A stretch of 64,000 bases of DNA, from NCBI GenBank assembly GCA_014378995.1, contig JACMMP010000130.1, positions 1 to 64,000 on the forward strand, read 5' to 3'. The number at the start of each line of letters is the position of its first letter. Positions within the stretch are counted from its first letter, which is position 1. Below are positions 17,279-25,770 of the stretch, one piece after another. Source of the DNA: Hyphomonadaceae bacterium. Lineage in GTDB: Bacteria; Pseudomonadota; Alphaproteobacteria; Caulobacterales; Aquidulcibacteraceae. The notes beneath the pieces are model-generated. The model ran no database searches, was not told the DNA's origin, and was given only the letters and a program-made list of their open reading frames with translations. Made by a program: the position numbers and the translations under genes.

Positions 17279-17446
17279 CTACTTAATCTTGCCTTCGACG
17301 AACTCGACGTGCTTGCGCACCACCGGGTCGTACTTTCTCATCTTGAGCTTCTCGGTCTTCGTGCGCGGGTTCTTCTTGGTCACGTAGAAATAGCCCGTGT
17401 CGGCCGACGAGTTCAGACGGATCTTGATGACGGTCGGCTTAGCCAT
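17279..17446 (-). CDS. rpmG: 50S ribosomal protein L33
   Basis: This 55-residue, very basic protein begins [20 protein letters not shown] and ends [13 protein letters not shown], a full-length L33 of the proteobacterial type that lacks the zinc-binding cysteines. It is a structural protein of the large ribosomal subunit near the E site. The gene is isolated between the DUF433 gene and a Nudix gene, all on the same strand. Confidence 0.96.
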   Translation of the reverse strand: MAKPTVIKIRLNSSADTGYFYVTKKNPRTKTEKLKMRKYDPVVRKHVEFVEGKIK

Positions 17447-17523
17447 TGGTCGGGCCCGGAATTCTCAAGGTTCAAGGAAGCGCGGGAAAATAGGGATTGG
17501 CGACTTAAAGTCAACTTGCCAAA

Positions 17524-18195
17524 TCAACCGTTCAGCCGCTCCAGCGTGTGGGCGCCGCGGGCCCAGCGCAGGAAGGGCGGCGCGATGGCCTCGCCCGCCA
17601 GCCGGGCGCGGACTTCCTTAAGCACAAAGCGGGTGATCGAGGGCAGATCGAGCGCTTCGGCCTCGTCCAGGCTAAACCACCGTGTGTGCAGCAATTCTTC
17701 GCCGGCGATCGGGTCGTCATGGGCGAGCACGGCTTCAGCGTCGGCCAGGAAGAAGCGGGCGTCGAAGCGGCGGGGGCGGTAGGGCGGGGTGATGGCGCGG
17801 GCGACGAAATTGAGCTTGTCGAGCTCCGGGCCGGCGTCGCCGCCAAGCTTCAGCCCCGCCTCCTCCAGCGTCTCGCGGACCGCGGCCAGGGCAAAGGCGC
17901 GGGGTGAGCGGCGAACGACACCGCCCTGCTTCAGCAACGCCTCAGTCTGCGGTGTGAGTTCGGTCGCGGCCGGCAGCCGGGCGTCGCCCGGATCCACCCG
18001 GCCGCCGGGGAACACCCATTTGTCCGGCATGAAGACGTGGCCCCGGGCGCGCTGGCCCATCATCACTTCGCGGCCGCCCCGGACCAGGATCAGTGTCGCA
18101 GCGTCACGCGGCTTGATCGGCTTGGGTTTGCCCTCGCCGGGCGGATCGAACGGCTTTTCGTCCTCGTTGAGTTTGAAGTCGTTGGTCTTGGTCAT
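17524..18195 (-). CDS. Nudix hydrolase
   Basis: A 223-residue Nudix protein. The split Nudix box is seen as FPGGRVDPGD (about residue 62) and AAVRETLEEAGLKL (about 103-116), with about 30 residues between, a layout common in alphaproteobacterial homologues of the mammalian NUDT19/RP2p type. A Lys/Pro-rich tail of 28 residues precedes the domain. Substrate unknown, possibly a CoA derivative. It is divergent from the HIT gene. Confidence 0.87.
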   Translation of the reverse strand: MTKTNDFKLNEDEKPFDPPGEGKPKPIKPRDAATLILVRGGREVMMGQRARGHVFMPDKWVFPGGRVDPGDARLPAATELTPQTEALLKQGGVVRRSPRAFALAAVRETLEEAGLKLGGDAGPELDKLNFVARAITPPYRPRRFDARFFLADAEAVLAHDDPIAGEELLHTRWFSLDEAEALDLPSITRFVLKEVRARLAGEAIAPPFLRWARGAHTLERLNG

Positions 18196-18282
18196 TGCAA
18201 CTGAGCTTAGCGCCCGAGCCGGCCCGCGGCTATGTCCCCGGCGCTGTCGCCATTACAGTGTGCGGGATAAGGAGCGCCGCCC

Positions 18283-18717
18283 ATGAGCCTTCACGGAACT
18301 TACGACGACAACAACCTCTTCGCGAAAATCCTGCGCCGCGAGATTCCGGCGGTGATGGTTTATGGCGACGAGCACGTACTCGCGTTCATGGACATTTTCC
18401 CGCAGTCGAAGGGCCACATTCTGGTGGTGCCGCAGGGGACGAAGGCGCGAAACTTCATCGACTTCCCACCGGAAAAAGTCGGCCCGCTGATGGAGCGTGT
18501 GCAGATGCTGGCGAAAGCTACGGTGAAAGCGCTAAGCCCCGACGGCGTCACCATCACCCAATTCAACGGCGCGCCTGCGGGGCAGACCATCTTCCACCTG
18601 CACTGGCATATCATCCCGCGCTACGAAAGCGTGCGACTGGCCGGGCACGGGCACCAGAACAAGGCCGATATTCCGGCGCTGCAGGAATTGGCAAAACAAA
18701 TCGCGGCGGCGCTTTAA
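18283..18717 (+). CDS. HIT family protein
   Basis: A 144-residue histidine-triad nucleotide hydrolase/transferase. The catalytic triad motif HLHWHIIPR is at about residues 105-113, and NLFAKILRREIPA opens the family fold. Such proteins cleave nucleoside phosphoramidates or dinucleotides. The gene overlaps the convergent RDD gene by 4 bp. Confidence 0.93.
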   Translation: MSLHGTYDDNNLFAKILRREIPAVMVYGDEHVLAFMDIFPQSKGHILVVPQGTKARNFIDFPPEKVGPLMERVQMLAKATVKALSPDGVTITQFNGAPAGQTIFHLHWHIIPRYESVRLAGHGHQNKADIPALQELAKQIAAAL

Positions 18718-19307
18718 GCGGGCAGCTCGCTTAGGATTCGCAAGCCGAGATTAACGACGAGCACCACCACGATGACCAGGACCCACAGAGCTGGGTGACG
18801 CTTGCGGTGTTCAACCTTGCAGTTGAGCTGTTCGTCCCAGGCAGTGACGCCGTCCGACACCAGCTTGGCGCGTGATATCAGCATCAGGATCAAAGTGAGC
18901 AGCGGAACGCCCGCGCCCATGCCGATGAACCAGACCCGCACGAAGCGGTTGAGCGCGCGGAAAAACGATAGCTTCGAGCCGTCGGCGCGGCGCACGCGCA
19001 CGCCCATGATCCACTTGCCGGGGGTCGTCCCAGTGTTGCTGATGAACAGCGGATCCCACAAAGCGAACAGCACGAACATCATGCCGAGCTCCATGATTCC
19101 GGCGACGATCGGCTGTTCGATCCAGCCGTAGATTTCGACCGGCGCGCGGCCGAGTTCGACCAACACGCCGAGCATGGCGAAGGCGACGAAGACAAAGGGG
19201 GTTAGCATGAGCGCGTCGGCGGCGCGGGCGAACCAGCGCGCCCAGGCCTGCGTATCGCGTGAACGCTCGTACTCGAGCGCGAGCGCTTCCACTGCAGCTG
19301 CTGTCAT
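18714..19307 (-). CDS. RDD family membrane protein
   Basis: A 197-residue membrane protein. The RDD motif at the first helix reads ARWFARAADALML and the second conserved block is NTGTTPGKWIMGVRVRRADG. There are four to five membrane segments including a C-terminal one. Function of most RDD proteins is unknown; some act in ion transport. Nothing adjacent on its strand suggests a partner. Confidence 0.9.
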   Translation of the reverse strand: MTAAAVEALALEYERSRDTQAWARWFARAADALMLTPFVFVAFAMLGVLVELGRAPVEIYGWIEQPIVAGIMELGMMFVLFALWDPLFISNTGTTPGKWIMGVRVRRADGSKLSFFRALNRFVRVWFIGMGAGVPLLTLILMLISRAKLVSDGVTAWDEQLNCKVEHRKRHPALWVLVIVVVLVVNLGLRILSELPA

Positions 19308-19429
19308 GAGCCCACCTCCCCGCCAGGTAGCCTAACATTGAGGTGATGCGCCGCAAGTTGAAGTTGGGGGAAGGCGCGCGGCGCTCACCGTGTAAGCGTC
19401 GCGTTCGGGGTCGGCGCCCGGCTGCTGCG

Positions 19430-20107
19430 TCAGCTTGTGTTCGGGCAAAAGTTGTATGCGGAAAAGTAGGTGTGGCCGCCGACATCGCCTTGCAGATGCG
19501 GGTCGGCGTGCGGCGAGCGCGGCCACGGCGCCAATGCGATCTTGAGTGCGATCAGCGGCGCGGCGCGCAATTTTTTCGCCAGGCGGCGGATGGCGCTTGT
19601 GGGTTTTTCGAGCAGACGCGCGAGCGCTTCGATGCGGCGCGCGATGCGGAGCGGTTCGCTTGGACGCATGAAGCGGACCATGTTGAGCTGACGCGAACGC
19701 GCGTCGCGGGCACGCTCGCGGTAGATGTCGCGCACCAGCAGCGGCAGGCCGAGCTGGCGGATGCGCGCGGGCATCGGCGGATCGCGCGGCCAAATGCGTA
19801 GGCTCGGGACGCGCTTTTGTGGTTCGAGTGTAGCTTTGCGAAAGCACGGCGTGGCGCGCTGTACTGGCGCCAAGCGCGGCGCCTGCGGCTCACGCGCGAG
19901 CGCGGCGGCTTCGATGAAGATGAGCTTGCGCACCAAGGCTTCGATCGGACGCAGCCAAGCGCGCATGGCTGCCAGTGTTTCGCGTTCGATGTGGCGGCGC
20001 TGTGCGATCGCTTCGGGCGCGCCGAGGCTCGCGCGCATGCGCTGGTAGAGAGCGCGGGCGGCGGCCCAGAAACTGGCGATGGGATCGGACGGCGTTGGTG
20101 TTTGCAT
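19430..20107 (-). CDS. Hypothetical protein
   Basis: A 225-residue basic protein (rich in Arg, Ala and Leu) without a signal peptide or membrane span. It is predicted mostly helical in its first 160 residues. The C-terminal tail is less basic and aromatic, containing HTYFSAYNFCPNTS. Not recognised as a named family. Codon use is like that of its neighbours, and its start has no overlap, which supports a real gene. No function is proposed. Confidence 0.6.
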   Translation of the reverse strand: MQTPTPSDPIASFWAAARALYQRMRASLGAPEAIAQRRHIERETLAAMRAWLRPIEALVRKLIFIEAAALAREPQAPRLAPVQRATPCFRKATLEPQKRVPSLRIWPRDPPMPARIRQLGLPLLVRDIYRERARDARSRQLNMVRFMRPSEPLRIARRIEALARLLEKPTSAIRRLAKKLRAAPLIALKIALAPWPRSPHADPHLQGDVGGHTYFSAYNFCPNTS

Positions 20108-20261
20108 GGGCGTGAGTATGCATTCGATGCGAAGGGGGTCGGATTGATTTTGTGTGGGCTGTTGGCAATCCTCCGCGTTGCGCGCGTGGTGCGTGGGATA
20201 GAGCGCGCAGCTATCCCCTCAATGGCCGAAGGCGCAGAGCGCCGTCCGCGGGAAAGCAAGC

Positions 20262-20441
20262 GCCCTCCTCCCCTCGATGGGGGAGGTGTCGCGCGCGTAG
20301 CGCGTGACGGAGGGGGTGAGCGCGCAGAGCATGACGAAGCGCCTCGGGAGGCTCGGCCTGAAACGTCAGCGCGCGCACCCCTTCAGTCCGTCCGCCCTCG
20401 CTGCTGCGGGCGCACTGACAGCTTCCCCATCGAGGGGAAGC
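20262..20441. repeat. Long imperfect inverted repeat, BIME-like
   Basis: The 375-bp gap between the hypothetical gene and clpA contains two facing arms. The left arm holds CTCCCCTCGATGGGGGAG, itself a hairpin, and ends GACGGAGGGGGTG (to about 20318). The right arm begins CACCCCTTCAGTCCGTC (about 20376) and ends in CTTCCCCATCGAGGGGAAG. The arms are related as imperfect inverted copies, the layout of REP/BIME elements. No coding sequence was found in the gap. Confidence 0.75.
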
Positions 20442-20482
20442 ATAGACGCGCGCAACTTCCATCCGGTCAGCGCATGTATGTC

Positions 20483-22801
20483 TTACGCTTTCTCTGGCTT
20501 CTTGCCGAAGCTGAGCAGGCCGCGCGGTTCGGGCTGATAGGAGAATTTCAGCTTGGTGTCGTCGGCCGGGTCGATATCGATCTTGACCAGGCCGCCCTCC
20601 TTCAGCTTGCCGAACAGCAATTCGTCCGCCATCGGCTTTTTCACTTGCTCCTGGATCAAACGCGCCAGCGGACGTGCGCCGAAGCTTTCATCATAGCCGC
20701 GCGTCGCCAGCCAATCGGCCGCCTTGTCGCTGATTTCGATCTGCACGTTCCGCTCGGCGAGTTGGCCTTCGAGCTGGATGATGAACTTCTGCACGACGTT
20801 GCGGACGACTTCCGGCGGCAAGCCGTTGAAGTGGATCGAGGCGTCGAGTCGATTGCGGAATTCCGGTGAGAACAAGCGCTTGATCGCTTCTTCGTTCTCT
20901 TCGTCCTTCTTGCCGCGGCCAAAGCCGATGCCTTGGCGCGCAGCATCGGCCGCGCCGGCATTGGTAGTCATGATCAGGATGACGTTCCTGAAGTCGACCT
21001 TCTTGCCGTTGGCGTCCGTGAGCGAGCCGTGGTCCATCACTTGAAGCAGGATGTTGAAGAGATCCGGGTGCGCTTTCTCGATTTCATCCAGCAGCAGCAC
21101 GCTGTGCGGATGCTGATCGACGCCGTCGGTTAAGAGGCCGCCCTGGTCGTAGCCGACATAGCCCGGAGGCGCGCCGATGAGGCGGCTTACGGTGTGACGC
21201 TCCATGTATTCGGACATATCGAAGCGCAGCAACTCGATGCCCATGACGTTGGCGAGCGATCGGGCAACTTCGGTTTTGCCGACGCCGGTGGGGCCGGCGA
21301 ACAGGTAAGAGCCGATCGGTTTCTGCGGTTCGCGCAAGCCCGCGCGCGCCATCCTGATGGCGGCGGCGAGTTGATCGATGGCGTTGTCCTGGCCGAACAC
21401 TACGCGCTTTAGGTCGCCCGGAAGCGAGGCGAGCATCTCGCTGTCGTTCTTCGAGACGGATTTCGGCGGAATGCGCGCCATGCGCGAGACCACTTCCTCC
21501 ACCTCGGCGACGTCGATCACCTGCTTGCGGTCCTTGGCAGACAACAACATCATCGAGGCGCCGCTCTCATCGATCACGTCGATGGCTTTATCCGGCAGCT
21601 TACGATCGCCAATGTGGCGCGCGGAAAGCTCGACCGCGGCTTTCACCGCATCGTCAGTGTACTTCACCTTGTGAAACTCTTCGAAATAAGGCCGCAGCCC
21701 CATCACGATTTTGATCGCGTCCGGGATCGACGGCTCGTTGACGTCGATTTTCTGGAAGCGCCGCGCCAGCGCGCGGTCCTTCTCGAAGTGCTGGCGATAT
21801 TCCTTGTAGGTGGTCGAACCCATGCAGCGGAGCTGGCCGCTTTGCAAAGCCGGCTTCAGCAAGTTCGACGCATCCATCGCGCCGCCTGACGTCGCGCCGG
21901 CGCCGATGACGGTGTGGATTTCATCGATGAAGAGGATCGCCTTGGGATGGTTTTCCATCTCCTTCATCACGCTCTTCAGGCGCTCTTCGAAATCGCCGCG
22001 ATAGCGCGTGCCGGCCAGCAGCGAGCCCATGTCGAGTGAGAAGATCGTCGCGTCGGCCAGAACTTCCGGCACCTGCTTTTCGTTGATCTTGCGGGCGAGG
22101 CCTTCGGCGATGGCGGTTTTGCCGACGCCCGGATCGCCGACCAGCAGCGGATTATTCTTCTGCCGGCGGCACAGAATCTGGATCGCGCGCAGCACTTCCG
22201 GCTCACGCCCGATCAGCGGATCGATTTTGCCTTCGCGGGCTTTCTTGTTGAGGTTCACGCAATAGGCCGCGAGCGCCTCGCTGCCCTGCTTGACTACGCG
22301 CTCGCCATCCTCGGCTTCGCTGGCGCCGCGGACTGGGCGCGGCTGGGCGGCGCCCGTGCGCTTGGGGAGACCGTGGGCGATGAAGTTCACCGCGTCATAG
22401 CGGGTCATGTCCTGCTCTTGCAGGAAATAGGCGGCGTGACTTTCGCGTTCGCTGAACAGCGCGACCAGCACGTTGGCGCCGGTGACTTCGCGGCCGCCGC
22501 TTGAATCGACGTGCAGCATCGCGCGCTGCAGCACGCGCTGGAAGCCCGCAGTCGGCCGGGGCTCTTCGTGCTCGCGGTTCTGGACGCGCAAGCTCTCAAG
22601 CTCGTTCCTGAGATACGAGTCGAGGTTCAGCCGCAGCTTATCGAGATCGACCTTGCAGGCGTGCATCACGCCGGCGGCGTCGTCATCGTCGATGAGCGAC
22701 ATGAGGAGGTGCTCGAGGGTCACGTACTCGTGCTCATGCTCGTTTGCGAGTTGGAGCGCGCGGCGCAGCGTGTGTTCGAGCGTGCGGGAGAAAGTCGCCA
22801 T
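20483..22801 (-). CDS. clpA: ATP-dependent Clp protease ATP-binding subunit ClpA
   Basis: A 772-residue AAA+ unfoldase that feeds substrates into the ClpP peptidase. It has the double Clp-N domain (1-145), a first ATPase with Walker A GDPGVGKT (222-229) and Walker B ILFIDE (289-294), and a second ATPase with Walker A GPTGVGKT (503-510). No ClpB-type middle coiled coil is present, which separates it from ClpB and ClpC. The length is normal. It directly follows clpS (6-bp gap), matching the adaptor partnership for N-end-rule substrates. Confidence 0.97.
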   Translation of the reverse strand: MATFSRTLEHTLRRALQLANEHEHEYVTLEHLLMSLIDDDDAAGVMHACKVDLDKLRLNLDSYLRNELESLRVQNREHEEPRPTAGFQRVLQRAMLHVDSSGGREVTGANVLVALFSERESHAAYFLQEQDMTRYDAVNFIAHGLPKRTGAAQPRPVRGASEAEDGERVVKQGSEALAAYCVNLNKKAREGKIDPLIGREPEVLRAIQILCRRQKNNPLLVGDPGVGKTAIAEGLARKINEKQVPEVLADATIFSLDMGSLLAGTRYRGDFEERLKSVMKEMENHPKAILFIDEIHTVIGAGATSGGAMDASNLLKPALQSGQLRCMGSTTYKEYRQHFEKDRALARRFQKIDVNEPSIPDAIKIVMGLRPYFEEFHKVKYTDDAVKAAVELSARHIGDRKLPDKAIDVIDESGASMMLLSAKDRKQVIDVAEVEEVVSRMARIPPKSVSKNDSEMLASLPGDLKRVVFGQDNAIDQLAAAIRMARAGLREPQKPIGSYLFAGPTGVGKTEVARSLANVMGIELLRFDMSEYMERHTVSRLIGAPPGYVGYDQGGLLTDGVDQHPHSVLLLDEIEKAHPDLFNILLQVMDHGSLTDANGKKVDFRNVILIMTTNAGAADAARQGIGFGRGKKDEENEEAIKRLFSPEFRNRLDASIHFNGLPPEVVRNVVQKFIIQLEGQLAERNVQIEISDKAADWLATRGYDESFGARPLARLIQEQVKKPMADELLFGKLKEGGLVKIDIDPADDTKLKFSYQPEPRGLLSFGKKPEKA

Positions 22802-22807
22802 TCGACG

Positions 22808-23146
22808 TTATTCCTTTTCCATCGTGCATTGCAGCGGGTGTTCGTGCCGCCGCGCGAGATCCAGTACTTGGGCGACCTTCGTCTCGGCCACCTCATAAGT
22901 GAAAACGCCGCAGAGCCCCACGCCATTCTGATGAACGTGCAGCATAATCGTGGTCGCCTCCTCGCGGTTCTTTTGAAAGAAGCGCTCCAGCACGTAGACG
23001 ACGAATTCCATCGGCGTGTAATCGTCGTTCAGCAGGAGCACCCGATAGAGCGACGGCTTTTTGGTGCGGGTAATCGTCTTCGTGCCGACGCGGCCATCTG
23101 CCCCGCCGTCCTGGTCGTTTTCTTCATCCCAGGGTGGCCCGCTCAT
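22808..23146 (-). CDS. clpS: ATP-dependent Clp protease adaptor ClpS
   Basis: The protein is 112 residues from the chosen ATG; a GTG at 23200 would give 130. It holds the full ClpS core: [17 protein letters not shown] with the Asp-Asp pair that binds N-terminal residues, [14 protein letters not shown] and HxxGxG-type HQNGVGLCG. It delivers N-degron substrates to ClpA, encoded just downstream. The acidic disordered N-terminal tail is typical. The start is not certain because GGAG is only 3 bases from the ATG. Confidence 0.95.
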   Translation of the reverse strand: MSGPPWDEENDQDGGADGRVGTKTITRTKKPSLYRVLLLNDDYTPMEFVVYVLERFFQKNREEATTIMLHVHQNGVGLCGVFTYEVAETKVAQVLDLARRHEHPLQCTMEKE

Positions 23147-23306
23147 CGACTCCGCACCATTCAGCCGACTCAAGCGGCCCGCACGCGAGCCTTCGCTCAC
23201 ATGCTGAACAATTTATGGACCGAATTCTGGCTGGGAAGGGCTTGAACGTACGGCGTGAGCAGTTTGTTGGCCGGCGCCGGTGAACAGGGCGTGATTTGCA
23301 TACGAA

Positions 23307-23336
23307 ACGAGCCCGGCTCGCCTGAGCCGGGCTCGT
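23307..23336 (-). terminator. Terminator downstream of the phasin gene
   Basis: A perfect 13-bp stem (23307-23319 with 23324-23336) with a 4-base loop is followed on the minus strand by TTTCGTAT. It lies between the phasin stop and clpS. Confidence 0.75.
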
Positions 23337-23379
23337 CCCGTTATTCAGCCCCTCGGCGCAAGCGCCGAAGTTCGTTGGC

Positions 23380-23841
23380 TTAGCGCGCGGCGCTGGTCTG
23401 GATCAGCTGACCGACGGCGTTGACGCGGTCATTGATCGGGGCGATCGCGTCTTTGGCGACGCCGGCGACCAGATCGGAAACAGTCGTGAGTTCAGCGACA
23501 TAAGCCTCGAAAGCGCCCTTGGCGTAGTCGTTTTGCTTCTCGACGAATTCTTGCACGCTCTTGGAGGTCATCAGCGACTTCGCGGCCGCCACATGATTTT
23601 CCATCGCCGCCTTTTGGAAGGCGACGGTGCGGGCCGAGAGGGTTTCAAAGCCCTTCTGGGCGGCTTGCGCCGAAGCCATCCAGGCTTCCATGTTCTGCTT
23701 GCCGAACGAGGACGCTTCCGACATCGCAGCAATGCTGCGGTCGATGTTTTCGCGCACACTCTCGCTCGACGCGCTGGTCATGGTTTCAAACGCCTCGGTG
23801 GCCGACTTCACGGCTCGGGGGGCGGTTTTCGCAGTTGCCAT
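23380..23841 (-). CDS. Phasin family protein
   Basis: A 153-residue, almost wholly helical protein rich in Ala, Glu, Ser and Gln with few aromatic residues. The phasin_2-type core includes MEAWMASAQAAQKGFETLSA and FVEKQNDYAKGAFEAYVAE. Phasins coat polyhydroxyalkanoate granules in the cytoplasm. The ATG at 23841 has GGAG 6 bases upstream; one codon set earlier (23853) lacks it. A promoter and a terminator flank it, so it is monocistronic. Confidence 0.9.
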   Translation of the reverse strand: MATAKTAPRAVKSATEAFETMTSASSESVRENIDRSIAAMSEASSFGKQNMEAWMASAQAAQKGFETLSARTVAFQKAAMENHVAAAKSLMTSKSVQEFVEKQNDYAKGAFEAYVAELTTVSDLVAGVAKDAIAPINDRVNAVGQLIQTSAAR

Positions 23842-23912
23842 TTCGCTCTCCATCTCGTTTTCCTGGGCTCCGGACGAGCCCGATTGCCGCTGGAGCGGCG
23901 AATCTGAGCCTC

Positions 23913-23961
23913 TATATGTTATGCTGCACCTGCGAAGTCAACCAGTTTTGTTGCACTGCAA
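23913..23961 (-). promoter_or_regulatory. Phasin promoter with upstream palindrome
   Basis: On the minus strand TTGACT (23941-23936) and CATATA (23918-23913) are 17 bp apart. Ten bases upstream of the -35 box lies the palindrome TTGCAGTGCAA (23961-23951), which has the form TGC-N3-GCA. Related TGC-N3-GCA sites are bound by the PHA regulator PhaR, so this may be its operator, but no PhaR gene is in the window. The rest of the 368-bp gap to dacA shows nothing else definite. Confidence 0.5.
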
Positions 23962-24209
23962 CATAAAATCGGATGCGCACACGGAAAGCAGCGCACGCCC
24001 AGGAAATGACACCAGGAAACGTCCAATGTTCATCGGGCGTTAACCACGTTTTCCACAACCTGGGACCCGCTTAGGCAAGTGATTTGCTCAAACTGCAGGC
24101 CGTTTACCCAGAAGTGCATACGGTCGCTTAACTGGGTCTAAGGAAACTGTAAGCTGCGCGGCACGCGAATTGCCTGAAATTGTCCGTGTTTATGCGGGAT
24201 CACACGACG

Positions 24210-25274
24210 ATGAAGTCTGCGGGTATTGCTTTTTTTCGGACGATCTTCGGCGCTCTAGCCGTTGCTTTGACGGTGGGCGTGGCCACGCCCGCTGCGGCGC
24301 AGGATCGATACGCGGCCATCGTGATGGATGCGCGCACCAATGAGGTGCTGCTCGAGGACCAGGCCGAAGAGGTCCGGTTCCCGGCGTCGCTCACGAAGAT
24401 GATGACGCTCTACATGCTGTTTGAAGCGATCGAGCGCGGCGATCTGACCATGGGCACCCGCATGACGGCGTCCCGCAACGCCTCGCGCCAACCCGCTTCC
24501 CGGCTCGGCCTTGCCTGCAGCCGCCGCCGCGGTTGCGACTCTCTGACGGTGGAACAAGCCATCAACGCGCTCGCGGTCCAGTCGGCCAATGACGTGGCGA
24601 CAGTGGTGGCCGAGCGCCTGGGCGGCACGGAAGCTCGCTTTGCCGCCAACATGACAGCGCGCGCACGGGAACTGGGCATGACGGAAACTCGCTTCGCCAA
24701 TGCGAGCGGCCTGCCGGATTCGCGCCACCGCACCACCGCACGCGACATGGCGGTGCTCGCGCAGGCCCTGTGGCGTGATTTTCCTGAGCGTTATGAAGTG
24801 TTTCAGCGCACCAGCTTCACTTGGCGCGGACGCACCATCCGCGGCCACAATCGTCTGCTGGGCGCCGTGGACGGCGTCGATGGCATCAAGACCGGCTACA
24901 CCCGGGCGTCAGGCTTCAACCTCGCCACCATGGCCGAACGCAATGGCCGACGCGTGATCGTGGTCGTACTCGGCGGCGAGACGTCGGCGGCGCGTGACGC
25001 GCAGGTCGCGTACCTGGTCGAAGGCGCCTACGAAGAATACGCCCGCCGCGGCGATCCGAACGCGGCCCAATACGCCAGCATGCCGACGCGCCGGCTCGAT
25101 GTGCAACTCGCACCTAGCGCGCTGCAAGCCAACGCCGCACGGCCGCTGCCGCCCTCCTCGCCCTATGACACCTACCAGGGCATGGTGGTTGAAACCCTCG
25201 CGCCGGTGCGCGCGCCGCTTGAGCCGATCGGCCAGGGCGACGAAAGCGACGACACCACCGAAGAGCGGGAATAG
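24210..25274 (+). CDS. D-alanyl-D-alanine carboxypeptidase (peptidase S11)
   Basis: A 354-residue periplasmic penicillin-binding protein that trims the terminal D-Ala of peptidoglycan stem peptides. The signal peptide (cleavage after PAAA, residue 30) is followed by the serine-protease-like motifs SLTK (60-63), SAN (125-127) and KTG (227-229). A segment with two cysteines (LACSRRRGCDS, about 101-111) interrupts the usual short loop. The C-terminal part is Pro/Arg rich and lacks a clear amphipathic anchor. Start 24210 is chosen because it begins the signal peptide; frames from 24180 or 24192 only add a hydrophilic tail. Confidence 0.93.
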   Translation: MKSAGIAFFRTIFGALAVALTVGVATPAAAQDRYAAIVMDARTNEVLLEDQAEEVRFPASLTKMMTLYMLFEAIERGDLTMGTRMTASRNASRQPASRLGLACSRRRGCDSLTVEQAINALAVQSANDVATVVAERLGGTEARFAANMTARARELGMTETRFANASGLPDSRHRTTARDMAVLAQALWRDFPERYEVFQRTSFTWRGRTIRGHNRLLGAVDGVDGIKTGYTRASGFNLATMAERNGRRVIVVVLGGETSAARDAQVAYLVEGAYEEYARRGDPNAAQYASMPTRRLDVQLAPSALQANAARPLPPSSPYDTYQGMVVETLAPVRAPLEPIGQGDESDDTTEERE

Positions 25275-25278
25275 GGGC

Positions 25279-25731
25279 TCAGCCCTTCTTCCTTTTTAGC
25301 AATCGATCCCGCGCGGCCGTGAGCCGCGCGGCTTCGTTATGGGAGCCGCCCCGGTCGGGGTGCGCGCGCGTCATCTTGGCCCGGTAGGCGCGGCGAATGT
25401 CCGATTCCGAAGCAGTCGGCCCAACGCCCAAAACGGCGCGCGCCGCCGCGTCGACGGGATCGGCGCCCGGCGCCTCCGCGCTTGCGGACGCAGCGTCGTA
25501 TTTCGAGAGCCGCCGCTCGATTCCCGGCCAAAACATCCAGGCGAGCACAGCAAATGCGCCAAGAACCAGCGCCGGCCACAGCGCGCCGCGGACAGCCGCG
25601 AAAACTGCCGCCGCCGCCAAAATGACTGCGGGCCAGCGCGCCAGCAGCGCGGCCCGTTGGGCGCCGCCTACCCGGACGCCGAACAGCAGCACAAACAGGG
25701 CAAGGACGGCGAGGAGCGCAAGAACCAGCAC
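25279..25731 (-). CDS. Membrane-anchored J-domain protein
   Basis: The 150-residue protein has two hydrophobic segments (about 1-25 and 32-68) and a C-terminal J domain (about 92-147) with the HPD tripeptide in AHPDRGGSHNEA and RAYRAKMTR before it. This resembles Tim14/DjlA-like co-chaperones that recruit DnaK to the membrane. Convergent with the carboxypeptidase gene (4-bp gap). Confidence 0.9.
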   Translation of the reverse strand: MLVLALLAVLALFVLLFGVRVGGAQRAALLARWPAVILAAAAVFAAVRGALWPALVLGAFAVLAWMFWPGIERRLSKYDAASASAEAPGADPVDAAARAVLGVGPTASESDIRRAYRAKMTRAHPDRGGSHNEAARLTAARDRLLKRKKG

Positions 25732-25770
25732 GAAGCGACCCTAGCTGCGATGGCGCGAAGGCGACACCGC

